The notes: generated by a model not told the origin, from the sequence alone. Positions 41,629 to 54,424 are shown, counted from the first letter of the stretch. The stretch is DNA of 64,000 bases from Trametes villosa (GCA_002964805.2 PUDQ02000001.1:6968001-7032000), one strand, 5' to 3'. Numbers and translations are program-made.

Positions 41629-44600
41629 CTATGAGGCGGCTTCCTCGCCCGACTGGAGCTTCGTGAGTAGGGCCTTCAGCTCTGCAACGTCTTCGGCAAA
41701 GCCGTTCGAGCTGCCTGAAGCGACGGTCTTCTGGTGGAACGCACCATCGCCGACGGTAGCGCCGCCGTCGTCATCAGCCAGCCACTTGTCGAGCTGGGCC
41801 TTGATGGAGTTGGCTTTGAGTCGGAAGTGCGTGCGGATGACGTCCGCCCAAGGCTCGGGAGGGGCCTTCAAATTGCCAAGCATCTACGATGAACGCCCAC
41901 AGTCAGCAACGTTAGGAATGTGAGAAAGATGGTACATACCGCAGTTCTCACTACCATCCGACGAACGTTCGCCGAATCTATCCCCAAGATTCAGAGCATA
42001 TTCACGCGGCATTCAGGCAAGCATACTCACAGGCCAAAGACTTGGGACTGCCCCCACTAGCTGCCCAACCAGGCTCATTCGTATAGGGCTCCTCGCACAG
42101 GATCATAGACTGGATAGAGATGAGCACCTGAAGCACGCCGTTAGTTCTCTTGAATGTGGAAAGGTGCGCCAACAAAAGTACCTGGAGCAGCGTCGACTTG
42201 CCAGCAATCCAGCCCGGTCCCGACCATGTACCCAGTAGCGACAGGCAGACTTTGCCGTCCTATGTGCGAACGTCAGAAGTTGAACGACGATGCAGCAAAT
42301 ACGACGTACCGCATAAAGATTGGGATTGAAACGGTACTTGCCGCCGTTGGTCTGGAAGCCGCGTCAACGCGGCCTTTCATGCTATATTGCACCACTCACT
42401 GTCATGTACTTGACACTCGGGGGAGACTGATTGTAGTTCGGGCCCAGGAACACGTCAAACAGATAACTGTGATGGGTCAGATACTGGGGAAAAGGTGGCA
42501 ACTCGGCGTGCATACCAGCCGTTATAGTAACTGTGAGGGATACACATCAGCTTCTCGTGAGCGCAAACATCGATACAATGAACCATAACGCACGGAGTGC
42601 CTTCTGGCCCGGTGATGAGGGCCTTGATGACGTCTACTCGCGTCTCATCCACCCGCAGGAAAATGGAAGAGTTCCATGCAACCGGTAGGTTTGTGGTGAG
42701 GACGGCGAGCTTGCATAAATTACTCAGTGAGCCTACACGCAGGAGGGCCGCATAGACCATAGCTCACCTCTTTCGCGATTGCCAAAGACCGCTTCGGGAT
42801 GTCCGAGTTAGCAAGCATGCGAGCCTCGTTGTTGAAGTAGAACTTGTAGTTCGGCGTAAGGTCCTCTTCACCGGTAGCGGTCGCGGGCGCAGGCACAGTG
42901 AGGTCGCAGTATTCGAAGCGGACGCGGCCCGCCCACTTGATGTACGCCTCGATCGCACTCTCCTCGGTCTCGCCGGCCAAGACCGGAGCGCTCTCTCCCT
43001 GCGATGTCGACGTCCCGGGAATCTTCGGAAGCGCAGCATGAAGCCGGTCGACGAACGCCTTGCCCTTGGTCTCGACGAGCGACCGGTCGATGGCGTTCGC
43101 GGTATTCATGATGCGCTGGCAGAACGCGAGGAGCTTGCGGTTCTCCTCGGAGGTGATGGTGCCGTCGTCCTTCGCCTTGCCCTTATCATCAGCGGTCATG
43201 CGCTTCTGCTCTTCCGACATCTCCGTGGCCTCCACCTCGGCGACCTTCATGCCCTCCAGGCCCTTGAGGGCTGCTTGCGCCTGGATAACGATGGCTTCGA
43301 GGAGTTCTCGTGGTCCGGAACTACCCTCGTAGACGATAGTACGTTCGCGAATCCGGGGGCCGCCTTTGGCCGGAGGCTTCTTCCCAGCGACGGACTTGAC
43401 GGAAGTCACGACCATGATGGGCATGGCCATCATACTGGCGAGTGCTTCGTGGCTAGAGATCGTCTGCAACCTCGGCATTAGGTAAGTTCGCTAGGACACG
43501 ATAGAGCGGAAAGCTACCTCTAGCCATGCGAACAGCTCGAAGTAGAGCACAGAGCGGTCGGACATATCCGTCAGGGAGTCATTCCGCAGGAGCTGACTGC
43601 TGACGAAGTTGAATCGACGACGGAGATGAGCGAGCGCAGTTGGGTGCACCAAGTAGTCACTGGCATGGCCTCCGCCTTCCCGGTTGACTGATGGAAGGAA
43701 TGTGCGTATCTGACCGAGCAGCGCAGCCAACTTCTCGTCCTTTGCGCGTTGAGCGTTCAAAGCCTCGAGTTGGCCTGTCATCTGACGTTGCACAAATCTC
43801 AGCCTGGTGATACGTCACAGGTCAGCCCTTGACCTACGTCTTCCCTCGCATCGCCGGCATAACCAGTTCCCAGCTTGGCCTTCTTGCCTTGGGCGGGGGC
43901 CTGATAGTAGACGTCGTCGTCATCGTAATCGTCGTCGTTCGGATCCGGAAGGGCGATTGGCGGGGCCTCCATCTTACGCTTCTTCCTCCGGTCGCCCGGC
44001 TTTTGGCCGGCGGGAACCTCATGGACGTCGTCTACGTACGCCTTCTCGAGCATAGCGAGGCCGACACCCAAGATAGCGCCTTGGAGGTTGGCGCAGTGGA
44101 AGAGCGAGTCGTCAACATCTAGGGGCCCCGGCACTTTGGTGTGACTGGGTGTGCTAGACTCTCCGCAGGCGAAGCAGAAGGTTTTCGAGCAACGACTACA
44201 TGTCCGAGGTACTATCGACTGCAAGTGTTTGGTGTAGGCGGGGAATGTGGGCTATAGAAGAGTCAATCATGAACGTACACGGAAATAACTGCGCACTCAC
44301 GAATAGAGCGAAGAAGTCGCTCTTCTTATGAGGCACCGACGATCCGCAACCATGTGGGCATGGACATTCGCCTTCGCTGAGTTCCCTGTAAAGGCTGAAC
44401 AGGAAGCTTTGCTCGCTGCCTTCTGGGCACCCCTTCATCCATTGCCCTTGCGTCATGAGTGGCACCTTCTCGTTGCTCCCCGAGAGGATAACCATCTCGG
44501 GCTCTTCTTCTACCTCAATGACTTCCTCCCGTCGGTCCTTAGAGAAGAAGATACCTGGCGAGCCTGTCACAACGGCTATAACGCGGCCTAATAAGGGAGA

Positions 44601-45106
44601 ACACACCTGCATACGGATCAACGGCTCCTGCGTTGGACTGTCCAGCTTTCTCCTCGAAGTCCGAGTCGTAATCGTAATCTATGTAGTCTTCGTCTATTGG
44701 GCCTGTTAATGAACTGCCGCAGGTCCTGAAGAGCAGGGGAACATACCGTCATCCTCGGCCGCATCAGATCCAGCATCATCATCGTCCTCATCAGCAGGCG
44801 TCTGAGTTGCTGGTGTTTATACCTTGGCTTGGAAAGCGAAGGGTGGAGAGCGCACCATCATTCTGGGCTTCTGCTGTGTGGGCTCCGCTGAGGACATAGC
44901 CACATCGCCATCCTCGTCGACAATGTGGTCAAAGCTCCCATCAAATATTCGTTCGGCGGCCTCCATAACGTCTCTGTGTTGCTTCAGGGCAGCTCGCGCT
45001 TGCGCGATTGTCGCGCCCTGTATGGCGAAACCGCAGTGAGTGGCACACCAAGAGCGCGACAGGTGAGAGCTACCATCTCCACAAGCTGCTGTACTTCGCG
45101 CTCCAT
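41629..45106 (-). CDS. Large ubiquitin-conjugating enzyme, BIRC6-type UBC domain with UBA and zinc-binding region
   Basis: Sixteen exons: 45106-45074, 45017-44856, 44801-44747, 44693-44607, 44554-44301, 44251-43838, 43781-43518, 43463-42768, 42709-42594, 42530-42516, 42466-42400, 42351-42310, 42259-42182, 42127-42031, 41977-41940 and 41883-41629, all phase-consistent. Product about 890 aa. Residues 4-35 form a UBA domain ([20 protein letters not shown]). Acidic region, then a Cys/His-rich segment ([28 protein letters not shown]) like an IBR-type zinc fold. The C-terminal UBC core has [20 protein letters not shown], the active-site Cys in [17 protein letters not shown] (Cys about 740) and [10 protein letters not shown]. 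It transfers ubiquitin; target unknown. Exon 10 is 15 nt long. Confidence 0.88.
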
Positions 45107-46219
45107 ATCAGCTGTAGCAATAGGACGCGTCCAGGTGGTGTGCGTGAAGAGACACCGGGTCGAGCCGCAAGGTTGGTACAGTGCAGGAGGAACGAGCGTC
45201 CAGAGACGGACCCTTGGAAGGTTAAGCAGTCCCCTAATCGGGTAACTAGGCTTACGTCAGCAAATAGTACAGCCCAGACGCTGCCTCGAGGCTATCAAAC
45301 ATCCTCTTTGCCACAACATTACGTCTATGCACTGCACATTACAATTTACCTCCTCATGAAGGATGCTTGTCGCGTTAATCACCCAGTAGCTGAGTAACTC
45401 TGCAGAGAGCTTCGGTGATTGGACTCGGACAGGTGGTACACCAGTATGTCGTGCGCAACTTCACTCCCAAACCTTTGACAGTCGCAGCAGCCGAAGCGCC
45501 GTTCTGGCGAGTCCCTGAGGGGGCTTGTATGTGTATATGAAAGGCAAGTCTGGAACTAAGAATCGTGAGATCTGCGAACGGGTCAACGCAAATTCAGCGA
45601 CCCCGCCTAATGAAGGAAGGCGGAGTCTAAGACCCCCACCATCCGTACTTTGGCCAGCCTATGTCGTCCAACTACGCTAGCCTCCGGCTGCTGTCACGCC
45701 GGTCTCGACAGCTATTGTTTACGCGTTTCTATGGGAATCATACGGAGGTCAGTTTGCTTCCGCTGGCCATCAAGTCTCCTATCTCTGACGCGCAGTTCCA
45801 GGAAATGGAGCAGCGTCTCCGCTCACCAATTTGCCTCCGTTCTACGCGGTCCAGGTAGGAGTGGACCCAGACGTCTGCAATGAACGCGACATTGCCGGAT
45901 GGTGACGTTGGGGTAGCCAGCCATGGCGAGTTGCTGCCCAGCCACGCCCCCCTGGATCGCACCGCCGCGGGAGTAGGACAGCCAACTCCTCACTCTTCGG
46001 GAAAGGGGTGTAAGGAGAATCACGGCGGCAGTACCGTCGTCTGAACCTTTACCCGGCCCACCGTTCGAACATTCCACTCGGCCGGGATGTTGAGTGCGAG
46101 CTTGCTCCCAATGGAAGCCCGAGCGCACGGAGTTCCTGGAGCCGTGTGGATGCCTAGCATGCAGTAGATTTAACATCACCCTTGCGCTTTTTGTCTCTCT
46201 CTTTCTGCCGCCACATGCC
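45107..46219. other. Intergenic with weak coding traces
   Basis: About 1.1 kb. An ATG at 45661 opens an Arg-rich, mitochondrial-presequence-like peptide (MSSNYASLRLLSRRSRQLLF), but I could not extend it through believable introns. On the minus strand a glycine-rich peptide near 45850-46000 vaguely recalls lipase sequence but is broken. Possibly a gene relic. Confidence 0.3.
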
Positions 46220-47642
46220 ATGAACTCCCTTGCGGCCGACTTCTCTGACGACGACAGCCGGAGGTCCACAACCGCAGAACAGCCTAGCACGCCCGATACC
46301 AAGGGGCGCCGGCGCAGCACAAGGGGTACGCTGTTACGTTCCCAGATAGTGTTCAAAGCCCTGATTGCTTACACGCGTATAGCTTGCGATCACTGTCGCC
46401 GTACGAAGAGTAAATGCGAGCAGCCCAGAGGAGGTTCGGGTCAGCGGAGCTGTCTAGCCTGTGCAGCTCTAGGATTGTGTACGTGCTCTCCCTTCGCGCT
46501 GTGCGAGACCGGTCTGACGTTCCTGTTCAGCGTGTACTTTCACAGGTTAGTCCTCGGTGCACTGGCGTATACCCGGCTATCACTGACACAGCTCCTCAGA
46601 CCCTACCCACAAGAGAGGACCGCCGAAAGGGTGAGCACGTTGACTGCATTCTCCACCGGCATCCATGAACCTCCGTGCTCAGATACATTCTCGCCCTGGA
46701 GCGGCGGCTACACCAAGTAGAGGCGCTCCTAGGGACGATCATCAGCTCCGACGATCCCCGCGCACGGAGCCTCGTCCAAGATCTCTCCCGCGACAAGCTA
46801 GCGAACCACATCATCAACAAGGTACACGTTGGTCCTTTCGGTCCCGCGGGCAGGGAGAGACACCCGTACGTACCGCGCCGAACATGTGTGCATACCTGCG
46901 GCGGCTGAATTTCCCGGTAGCTTTAGCACGACGAAAGAGGACTTCCTTACCTCCATCACCGGCGACCTAGGCGATAATGCGTCCGAAGCATCCGGCAGCG
47001 GCCAGGATGCACAGAGTACGTCCACCTCCCGGTGAAGCCCCCTCTCTCACGCTTAGCGCACAACCACCCGCAGACGACCCTGCATTCTTCACTCCCAGTA
47101 GTGACTGGCAGGACCAGATGAAGAGCCTCTTGCTCACCGCAAGGGCTGAAGCGTCGATGTCCGCGTTCGCCGCCTCCCCACCACCCGATAGCAAGCCCAG
47201 GCGCGCGACGTATCCGTCAATCAATCCGGGCAACGGTGCCGTCCCCTACGCGCAAGCGTACTTCCAGCCCCAGCCGCCTCCCCCTCCTCCGAATGCGCCC
47301 GTATACTTCGAGCAGCACCATCATTCTTTGGTTCAAGCCAGCGCTATGCGGAGCAGTGGTCCGTGTTCTCTCTCTGCCACCTTCCTACATCGTAGCTGAC
47401 GTTCGCCGTACAGCGAATGCGCCATATTATCAAGGATCCAGCATGGCGCCTGCGATGGGTAACGTCTACACCGACCCAGATGGACGAGTGAGTCGCGACG
47501 CTCCCGTACGGCGTACACATCCTGACGTCCAGCGTAGTTCAGGTTGGATACAACGTCATCAATGCCTCAGGACGGCCTCAACGGACACTCTGCCCCACAG
47601 TCCGATGCCGCAGCTCAGTACTACTCCCCGTACCGTAGGTAG
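46220..47642 (+). CDS. Zn2Cys6 fungal-type transcription factor
   Basis: Nine exons: 46220-46325, 46383-46478, 46531-46545, 46600-46630, 46683-46865, 46921-47015, 47074-47358, 47414-47487 and 47538-47642. Product 329 aa. The binuclear cluster is assembled across exons 2-3: ACDHCRRTKSKCE, then SCLACAAL and SCTF, followed by DPTHKRGPPKGYILALE, a linker hallmark of a basidiomycete Zn2Cys6 family, then a dimerisation-type helix (RRLHQVEALLGTII). A later conserved block reads GPFGPAGRERHP, with acidic SFSTTKEDFLTSITGDLG after it. The C-terminus is Pro/Gln/Tyr-rich and ends QYYSPYRR. Exon 3 is a 15-nt micro-exon carrying the last zinc ligand. Acts in the nucleus; targets unknown. Confidence 0.87.
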
Positions 47643-47830
47643 TAGAGGTAGCTGTAACGCCTCGTTTCGTACACAACATGGACAATTCACGACTCTCATG
47701 CAATCTAACGTGTTATGTATGCTGATCACGCGAGCGTGTGTGTGGCCGGTTTGAATGGAGATGCGATGGATACAGTGCGGAGGAGGTATGCGACAAGTAC
47801 GGGAAAGGTATGCGACTATATGCTACATCA

Positions 47831-50173
47831 TCATCTTGAGTACCCTCCACGATATCGCGGACCCCGCGACGACTGGTCGCGATCGTAGCGATCCCTCGAG
47901 CTGCTCGACGCATACCTGTCGTGCTTCGAAGCACCGCGGATATGGAGCGAGTCCGTCTCCCTCGACGGCCCCGGCAAGTCGTCGTACGAGACCCGTTGTC
48001 GCTTCGACTCCCGTCCTCCGCTCTCCTGCCTGGACCTATCCTTGGACGAGTGCGAGAAGTCGAAGCGTATCTTGCTGCTCTGGTTCCCGTTCCCGTTCGC
48101 TTTCGAGCCGGTCCCTTCCCGCTCCCGCCGAGAGCCTTTCCCGCTGCTCCCTCCACCTCCACCACCGCCACCCCCTCCACTCCGGCCTCTCGCACGCGCA
48201 CCGCCAAACCAGTCGTCATCGTCGGCCTCAGCCTCGATCTCGCGTGCGCGTTGCTCCAGCCGGGCACGCTCCTTCTTCCGGCCCTGCTTGCCGACCTCCA
48301 TCGGCACGACCGAACCGTACCCGTCCGCGAAGGCGGAAGCAGTCTCCCAGTCTCGGGGCGCGCGTTTCGACGGTCTTGACGCTTCGGAGGAGAACGGCCC
48401 GGAAAGAATGTTGTAGAGGCTGAATGCGGAGGGCTCGGCGGGGGCGTCGAACATCTTTGGGCGGTCGTTGCAGTCCTGTAAACCGGCACATTAGCAAAGC
48501 GGGCCGCAATGGGTTTACGTGGACGTACGTCGCCCAGATGGCCGCTGCCGCCGCAATTGTAGCACCACTCGTCGGTGGCGATGTAGCCTTCGCCACCCTG
48601 GCCAAACGCCAGCGTGCGCTTTGCTTCCCGCTCGCGCAGGATCACCAGGCGCTCGTCGTCTGCGACATATTCGTATATTCGCCATAGCGTAGGGCATTCC
48701 TGCAAAACCAAGGCCATCAGCGCCCGCACCGGTGTCACGCAGGGGTGCTCACATTCGTCTGATGCGTGCGCGCTCCACACCTATCGCAGTCTTGATAGTG
48801 GCTGTATGCGCCCGCGCGCGTCGCCGCGCGGTTGGGACATGTCTGGATGATGACATTAGTACGCACTAGCAAAGTATGAAACAAGCGGGCATACGTACCC
48901 TGTTGATGTGCCCCTTCATACCGCAGTTGAAGCACGTCTTGCTAATGGGACAGCTCCGTGTAGTGTGCTCGTCTCGCGCACCGCATGTCAAACACTACAT
49001 CGGAATGCGTCAGTACGGCGAAAAGGCCTGCGGAAGTAGGAAGTAACCTACGATGAGGACGGTACATTCGAACGTCTTGTGCTCTCCCTCGGCGCCACAT
49101 TTCTTGCAAAGGGTCTTCGTAGGTTTGGCGGCCTTCGCTTCCGACGCTGCCAGTTTCTCGAGCTCCCAGTATCTGACCATACCCGCCTAACAGAGCGTCG
49201 CGGTAAGTGGGATTGCCGTGCACCGCGGCGGACACGCACGTACCCTCCTGTCATCGTCATAGTCCAGGTAGTCGATATAGTCCTCGTCATCGGACCCCTC
49301 CGGAGTGGGCACCTTCAGCGTGCTGGTATCCGCGTTCTCCCCACCCTGAGCGACAGACACATGCGCAGGGAGCAGCAGTGCGTTCGCGTCCCTCTGTTCC
49401 GCGCCGTTCCCGTTACTTGGATTCGATTGGGTGTTTGACGGTCCGGCGACGTTCTCTCCAGGCTTCACAGTGCCCGGTATCTCTGCAGGACTCACGTCCT
49501 CAAAGAACAACGACGCACTCGACTCGGAAGCCTTCTCTCGCCTGCGGCTGTCGCGTTCATGCGAACGCGCTCGCTTGTGAGAGCGCTCCCCGCCACGATC
49601 GCGGTCGCGGTCACGCTCGCGCTCTCGGGACCTGCTCCTTCTCCGCTCGCGGTCCCTGTCGCGGTCTCTGTCGTAGTCCCGGTCGCGATCTCTGTTCCTG
49701 TCCTTGTCGCGTTCGCGTTCCCTTTCGCGCTCGCGTTCGCGCTGCCGGCCCTTCTCCCGCCGCTCTCGTCTGCTCTCCCGTCCCTCCTCTCGTGGCGTCG
49801 CCCCAAGCCTGTCCTCTAATGTTTGCTTCTTCTCGCCTGGCGCTGAGGACGCGCCTGCGGGGTCGCTCCCATCCAAAACCTCAACCACAAGCTCGAGGTC
49901 ATCGACATTTGGGCTGTTGCGCGAGTGCGGACGCGACGCCTCCGCGCTGCTCGTGCCGAGCTCGCCCTCCTCCTTCTCGCTCGCCCCCGTCGGCTTGCGC
50001 TTGCGCTTCTTGCGTTTCTTCTTCGTCTGGTCGGGCTGGTCCGTCGCGGGCGCGCGTCCGGAGTCTGCGGGCGTACGCGCGTCGGGGATGAGCTCGCCGT
50101 CCGAGTTTAGTTCGATGACCTCCGGGGGCTCCGTCAGGTCGATGATCTCGGCGTTCTTGGGCTGCGGTGCCAT
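47831..50173 (-). CDS. AIR2: Air1/Air2-type zinc-knuckle protein (TRAMP complex RNA-binding subunit)
   Basis: Six exons: 50173-49244, 49186-49052, 48994-48899, 48842-48753, 48699-48529 and 48475-47831, all phase 0. Product about 688 aa. Five zinc knuckles in a row define the family: CKKCGAEGEHKTFEC, CLTCGARDEHTTRSC, CFNCGMKGHINRTC, CDRCGARTHQTNEC and CYNCGGSGHLGDDC. Air proteins bind RNA and bridge the Trf4/5 poly(A) polymerase to the Mtr4 helicase in nuclear RNA surveillance. The N-terminal 310 residues contain a basic KKKRKKRKRK stretch and a long RE/RD repeat like SR-type proteins; the C-terminus has a Gly run and K/R/S-rich tail. Each knuckle boundary coincides closely with an intron. Divergent from CAF16 over 369 bp. 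Confidence 0.87.
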
Positions 50174-50542
50174 GTTGGCTGCTGTGGCGGTTTCTACGCG
50201 TGTCGCGCTGGATGTCTGACGCCGCCGAGGGAATGGGGGGACAGCGTGGAGGGGCTACCGCAGCGGACGGGGCGTTGTGCGAGCGCGAAGTAAAAGTTGA
50301 AGACGTCGCTTACCCAATCGGGGCATACGGACCATTCAGTGAGTAGACGCCCGTGCGATCACTCGCGGGCATGACGCCAGTACCTGGGAGGCGCCCATAG
50401 GTACCTCTCCCCTTGACTCGAATTTGTCGACGGTCGGACGATTCGGACGCTGCGATCACCTTCTGGGTCGTGTGCACGGCGCGTATAAAGTCGCCATCAA
50501 CAGGACAGTCTGCGAGCTTGCTCTTCCTGATCCCGAGCAGCC
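50174..50542. promoter_or_regulatory. Shared promoter of AIR2 and CAF16
   Basis: 369 bp between two divergent ATGs, so it must drive both RNA-metabolism genes. TATAAA at 50484-50489 lies 54 bp before the CAF16 start. No further motif is clear. Confidence 0.5.
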
Positions 50543-51804
50543 ATGGCGACCCCGGCGTACGAGATATCCATCGACCACTTGACGTACGCGCACGTCCAGG
50601 ACGCCTCGCCGTCGCTGTCCGACGTCAACGTCCACCTGCCCAAGGGCTCGCGGACGATCTTGGTGGGAGCGAACGGAGGTGCGGAATCTCACAATCCTGA
50701 GATGCGCGCGTGTGCTCACGGCTGCGGAGGGGGGCTTAGCGGGGAAGTCGACATTGCTGCAGATCCTCGCGGGCAAGCGACTCATCTCTGCGCCCGGCAC
50801 CGACGTGCGTATCAAGGACCGGGATGTGTTCCGCAACACCCCTGGGGGCATCACCTTTCTGGGCACGGAGTGGTGCGTCATATCCTCTTGGCCGCGCCCA
50901 CGCCGACCGACATGATCGTTCTGAATCCTTGCGGTGACGTGCAGGGCGATGAACCCCGTCGTGCGCGGGGACATCGTCGTGTCCGACTTCCTCAACTCCG
51001 TGGGCGGCTACCGCCACAAGGAGCGGCGCGATGAGCTGCTGGACATTCTCGATGTCGACCTCGACTGGCACATGCACCAGATCTCGGACGGCGAGCGGCG
51101 CCGGGTGCAGCTCGTCTTCGGGCTGATGACAGACTGGGACGTGCTCTTGTTGGACGAGGTGCGCCCGCAATCTTCGCGGGGTTCGCGAAGCGTGCGCGCT
51201 GACGGCCCCGCCGGGCGAATTTGACAGGTGACCGTTGACCTGGACGTCCTCGTCCGGGACGATCTGTTGAAGTTCCTCAAGAAGGACTCGGAGACGCGCG
51301 GGGCGACCATCCTGTGTGCGTGTCCGCGCTACCTGCGATCTATCTTTGTTTGGGCGGTGTGCTAACTTTGGGTGGGACGTTCCGCAGATGCCACCCACAT
51401 CTTCGACGGCCTGAATGATTTCCCCACCCATGTCGCGCACATGCACCTCGGGACGTTCTTGATGGAGCCGACCCCGTGGCCGTTCACTGGGCCGTCCACC
51501 GCAGGAATCACGGCTGTGGACCTGGGCCCCAGCCCGACGCTGTACGCTGTCGCGCTGCAGTGGCTGCGGGAGGACCGCGACCGGCGAAAGGCGCTGGAGG
51601 GGCAGGGCAGGAAGCGTCGGGGGGCGCGCAGAGACGATGTGAGTTTGTTTCAGCATCTTGCATCGGCGAGACCGGTGCTGAGCGCTGGATGGACACAGGT
51701 GCCCAACGACTCGGAGACGTTTTACAGAAAGTGGGTGGCATAGCTGGCCGCTTTGCAGGTTTGAGACTAACGCGGGCGTTGGCAGATACGACTACAGTCA
51801 CTGA
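50543..51804 (+). CDS. CAF16: CCR4-NOT-associated ABC ATPase Caf16
   Basis: Seven exons: 50543-50678, 50740-50872, 50945-51158, 51228-51315, 51388-51638, 51699-51730 and 51786-51804. Product 290 aa. A single ABC nucleotide-binding domain without membrane segments: Walker A VGANGAGKST (about 41-50, split by intron 1), a Caf16-type signature ISDGERRRVQL in place of LSGGQ, Walker B DVLLLDEVTVDLD, and the D-loop and switch His in YATHIFDGL. It ends FYRKYDYSH, which requires the last 19-nt exon. Caf16 associates with the CCR4-NOT complex in yeast and acts in transcription regulation. Length matches the family. Unspliced frames all stop early, so every intron is needed. Confidence 0.9.
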
Positions 51805-52308
51805 TGTGTGAGGGCTTGCGGCCGGCCTCCGTGCTCAACCTGGAGGCCGGGTGGTCTAGACGGGCTTGAGTGCCCCTCGTGTTCAACGCGCGGACATGGT
51901 GTGCGGGGGTCTTCGTGTTCAACCTGAGGGCCTTCTGGATGTATCGATAGCAGCTGTATTGTATTGCTCAACCAATGGATTCCACGGTGTCCTTCGTGTG
52001 TCTGCGGCGGGGTGATGTGCGGCATGTGCGAGTGGGTTGCCGGCATGCCAAGGGCGGGGACGCCGGCCGGGCTGGGCGGGCTGTGACAGGGGGTCACGTA
52101 CGGTGATGGATACTGGGCAGGGTAGACGCCGGGAGAGGAGAAGAGGGCGACGGCGGCCAACACTCGACGCTGTTCTTTGTCTGCTCGACACCGTTCGCAC
52201 CGTGCTGGCCATCGCAGGGCGCGACTCCCCTTCCTCTTCTTCGCACCCCCGCCGTCTCTCTTCGTACCCCACGCTCCTTTCGTCTTTTCTCTGCTCCCAT
52301 TGCCCGCC
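51805..52308. other. Intergenic between CAF16 and Opy2-type gene
   Basis: 504 bp; the right part (52170-52300) is C/T-rich, as expected just before the start of an expressed gene. No gene seen. Confidence 0.4.
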
Positions 52309-54424
52309 ATGCTCGACCAGTCCGTCCGTCGCTTCCACCCGCGCCAGACGACCAACCAGACCGACTCCAACGGCTGCCTCATCTGCGAGGACGACGTGGT
52401 CCCGAGCTGCAACTGTGGCTTCAACCAGCAGTGTATCCTTATCAATCGGTGCGTCCCCACTCGCTCCCGTTCATATCCAGCACGCAGCCTGACATGCGGC
52501 CCCGGCCCTCATCAGCGATTGCCATAAGTGCCCTGCTGCACAGTGCATTGCGAACACCGACACCTCCGCCTCCTCCTCAAAGGGCGGCGTCAGCAAGGGT
52601 GCCGTCGCTGCAGCCGTCGTCGTAATCATCCTCGTCTTGGCCGGCGCCGTCGCGGCCTTCTTCTGGTACCGCAGACGCCAACGTCTGCAGCGGAGCACCG
52701 CCCCCCAAACAGAAACTAAACCCGATGTGCCAGCGCGCGCGGAGGACGTGCTCAACAGGCCCGATCCCAACGAGAAGCCCTCGTCGCCCCCGCCCCAGCT
52801 CTCCAGCATCCGCATCTACTCTGGCTCTTCGCACGGCACCATCAACCTGGACCCCGCAGCGTCCGACGCGGGCCACTCCCAGCCCTCGCAGCGCGGCTCC
52901 GTCCAGTCGAACCCGTTCGAAGACAACCACTCCATCCAAACCTCCTCCACCGGCGCCCAATCAAATGTCATCCCCATCGCCCTCGTTCCCCCCGGCTCGG
53001 TTGGCCACTCGTCTGGCGCTTCGGCGGTCGCCCACTCTCACGACAACGCGTACGCCGCCCATGCGGGCGTGCTCGCGCGCTCTGATGTCAACCTGGACCA
53101 CGTTAATGTCTCCAACGACTCGCTCAACCCGCGGGGTGCGGCCAGCGCTGCGTCTGCGCGTGCGAACGAGAACAACAGCGCTATCAACAACAACCGCAGC
53201 TCGTACATGACCACTGGCAGCTTCGCGAGCGACTTCCTCGAGACCTCTGTCATCGTCACCCCGACTCGCGGTACGGTCAAGCAGGTCGTCGGTGTTGCCA
53301 AGGCCGAGGTCCTCCGCACTTCGCCGAGCGACAGTCTCAGCCGGTCGTCGACGCTTTCCAAGCCTGCACGCTCTCCGCTTGCCGCATCTAGCTTCGGTCC
53401 TTCTGATGTTATGCACGAGGCCGAGGAAGAGCAGGAGATCACTGCGCCGGGTAACCCCTTCTCGGACAGCAACTCGCCTTACTCGCGGTCTTCTCCTACG
53501 CCCTCTGCGACTACGTTCGGCACCCCGGAGCCTTCGCACACCTCGTACAGCCGCCAGGACAACAACAGCGATGCAAACTGGCTGCAGGAGGATCCCGCTC
53601 ATCTGTATGGCCACTCCCCGGACAGTCGCCCCGCTAGCGTGTACACCCAGGCGTCCGCGATCGTTGCTGACATTAGCAGCGCGAAGCGTGTCCACCTCGG
53701 CTTTGACCAGATGCAGGCGATGCCGACCACGCCCCTCAGCGCTGCCCTGAGCACTCCCCGCTCCCCGTACCGCATGACGAACGCGAAGCTTGTCTCTCCT
53801 GTTGTCCACCACAGCGCAGCGATCGAGACCGGCGGTAGCGGCAACGCAGGCGCACTCGAGCAGCAGCAGGCCCGTGCACTCCAGGAGCTCAACGCAGAGT
53901 CCGGCAAGAACCGCATGTCGATGTCGTCCGTCATGACCACGTCCACCCGCGCAGACTCGATCCTCGAGAGCTTCCCCTTCGTGCCCCCGTCTCCGATCTC
54001 GAACCGGCCCATTCGCACGCCCCCGCGCTCCCCGCTCGCGCAGCAGACGTTCGCCGGCGCGCAGGACGAGCGCCACGTCTCCGCACAGGAGACCGTGAAC
54101 CGCGCGCGTGCGTCCGCGTCGTCGTCGTCGATGCTCTCCACGCTCGCGCCGCCGAACCGCAAAGCGCTCGGCATGAGCGTGTCGTCGCAGAGCTCGACGG
54201 TGAGCAACGGCCTCGGCTCGTTCACGTTCCAGATCGACTCGGGCGCGACGTCGGACGCGACGCCGTCCTCGCCCCCGCCGTCGGCGTACTCCGGCAGCGA
54301 CGGCTCGAGCATGCGCAAGCGTGCGAGCCTGGACACCCTTGCCCTGACGAGCGACCTCTCCTCGTACCCGCTCGGCTTCGACAAGGCGAACGCGCCCCCG
54401 GTGCCGCAGGTGCCGCGGCGGTAA
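52309..54424 (+). CDS. OPY2: Opy2-type membrane anchor protein
   Basis: Exon 1 is 52309-52448 and exon 2 is 52516-54424, with a 67-nt intron (GTGCGT to CATCAG). Product 682 aa. The N-terminus has the eight-cysteine Opy2 pattern: CLICEDDVVPSCNCG, QQC, DCHKCPAAQC. A single transmembrane helix follows at about 75-98 (AVAAAVVVIILVLAGAVAAF) with a basic stop-transfer YRRRQR, then a long Ser/Thr/Pro-rich cytoplasmic tail. Opy2 anchors the Ste50 adaptor at the plasma membrane for osmotic and pseudohyphal MAPK signalling in yeast. No classical signal peptide precedes the Cys domain, as in the family, where the transmembrane helix is the targeting signal. The tail carries repeated S-P sites that MAP kinases could phosphorylate. 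Confidence 0.82.

Noticed and set aside
45823..46356. Minus-strand ORF with a glycine-rich YSRGGAIQGG stretch, considered as a lipase fragment
   Set aside because: The serine is not in a clear GxSxG context, the frame breaks soon after, and the ORF overlaps the start of the Zn2Cys6 gene.
49207..50091. Plus-strand Arg/Ser/Pro ORF
   Set aside because: Mirror image of the RE/RD repeat region of the AIR2-type gene.
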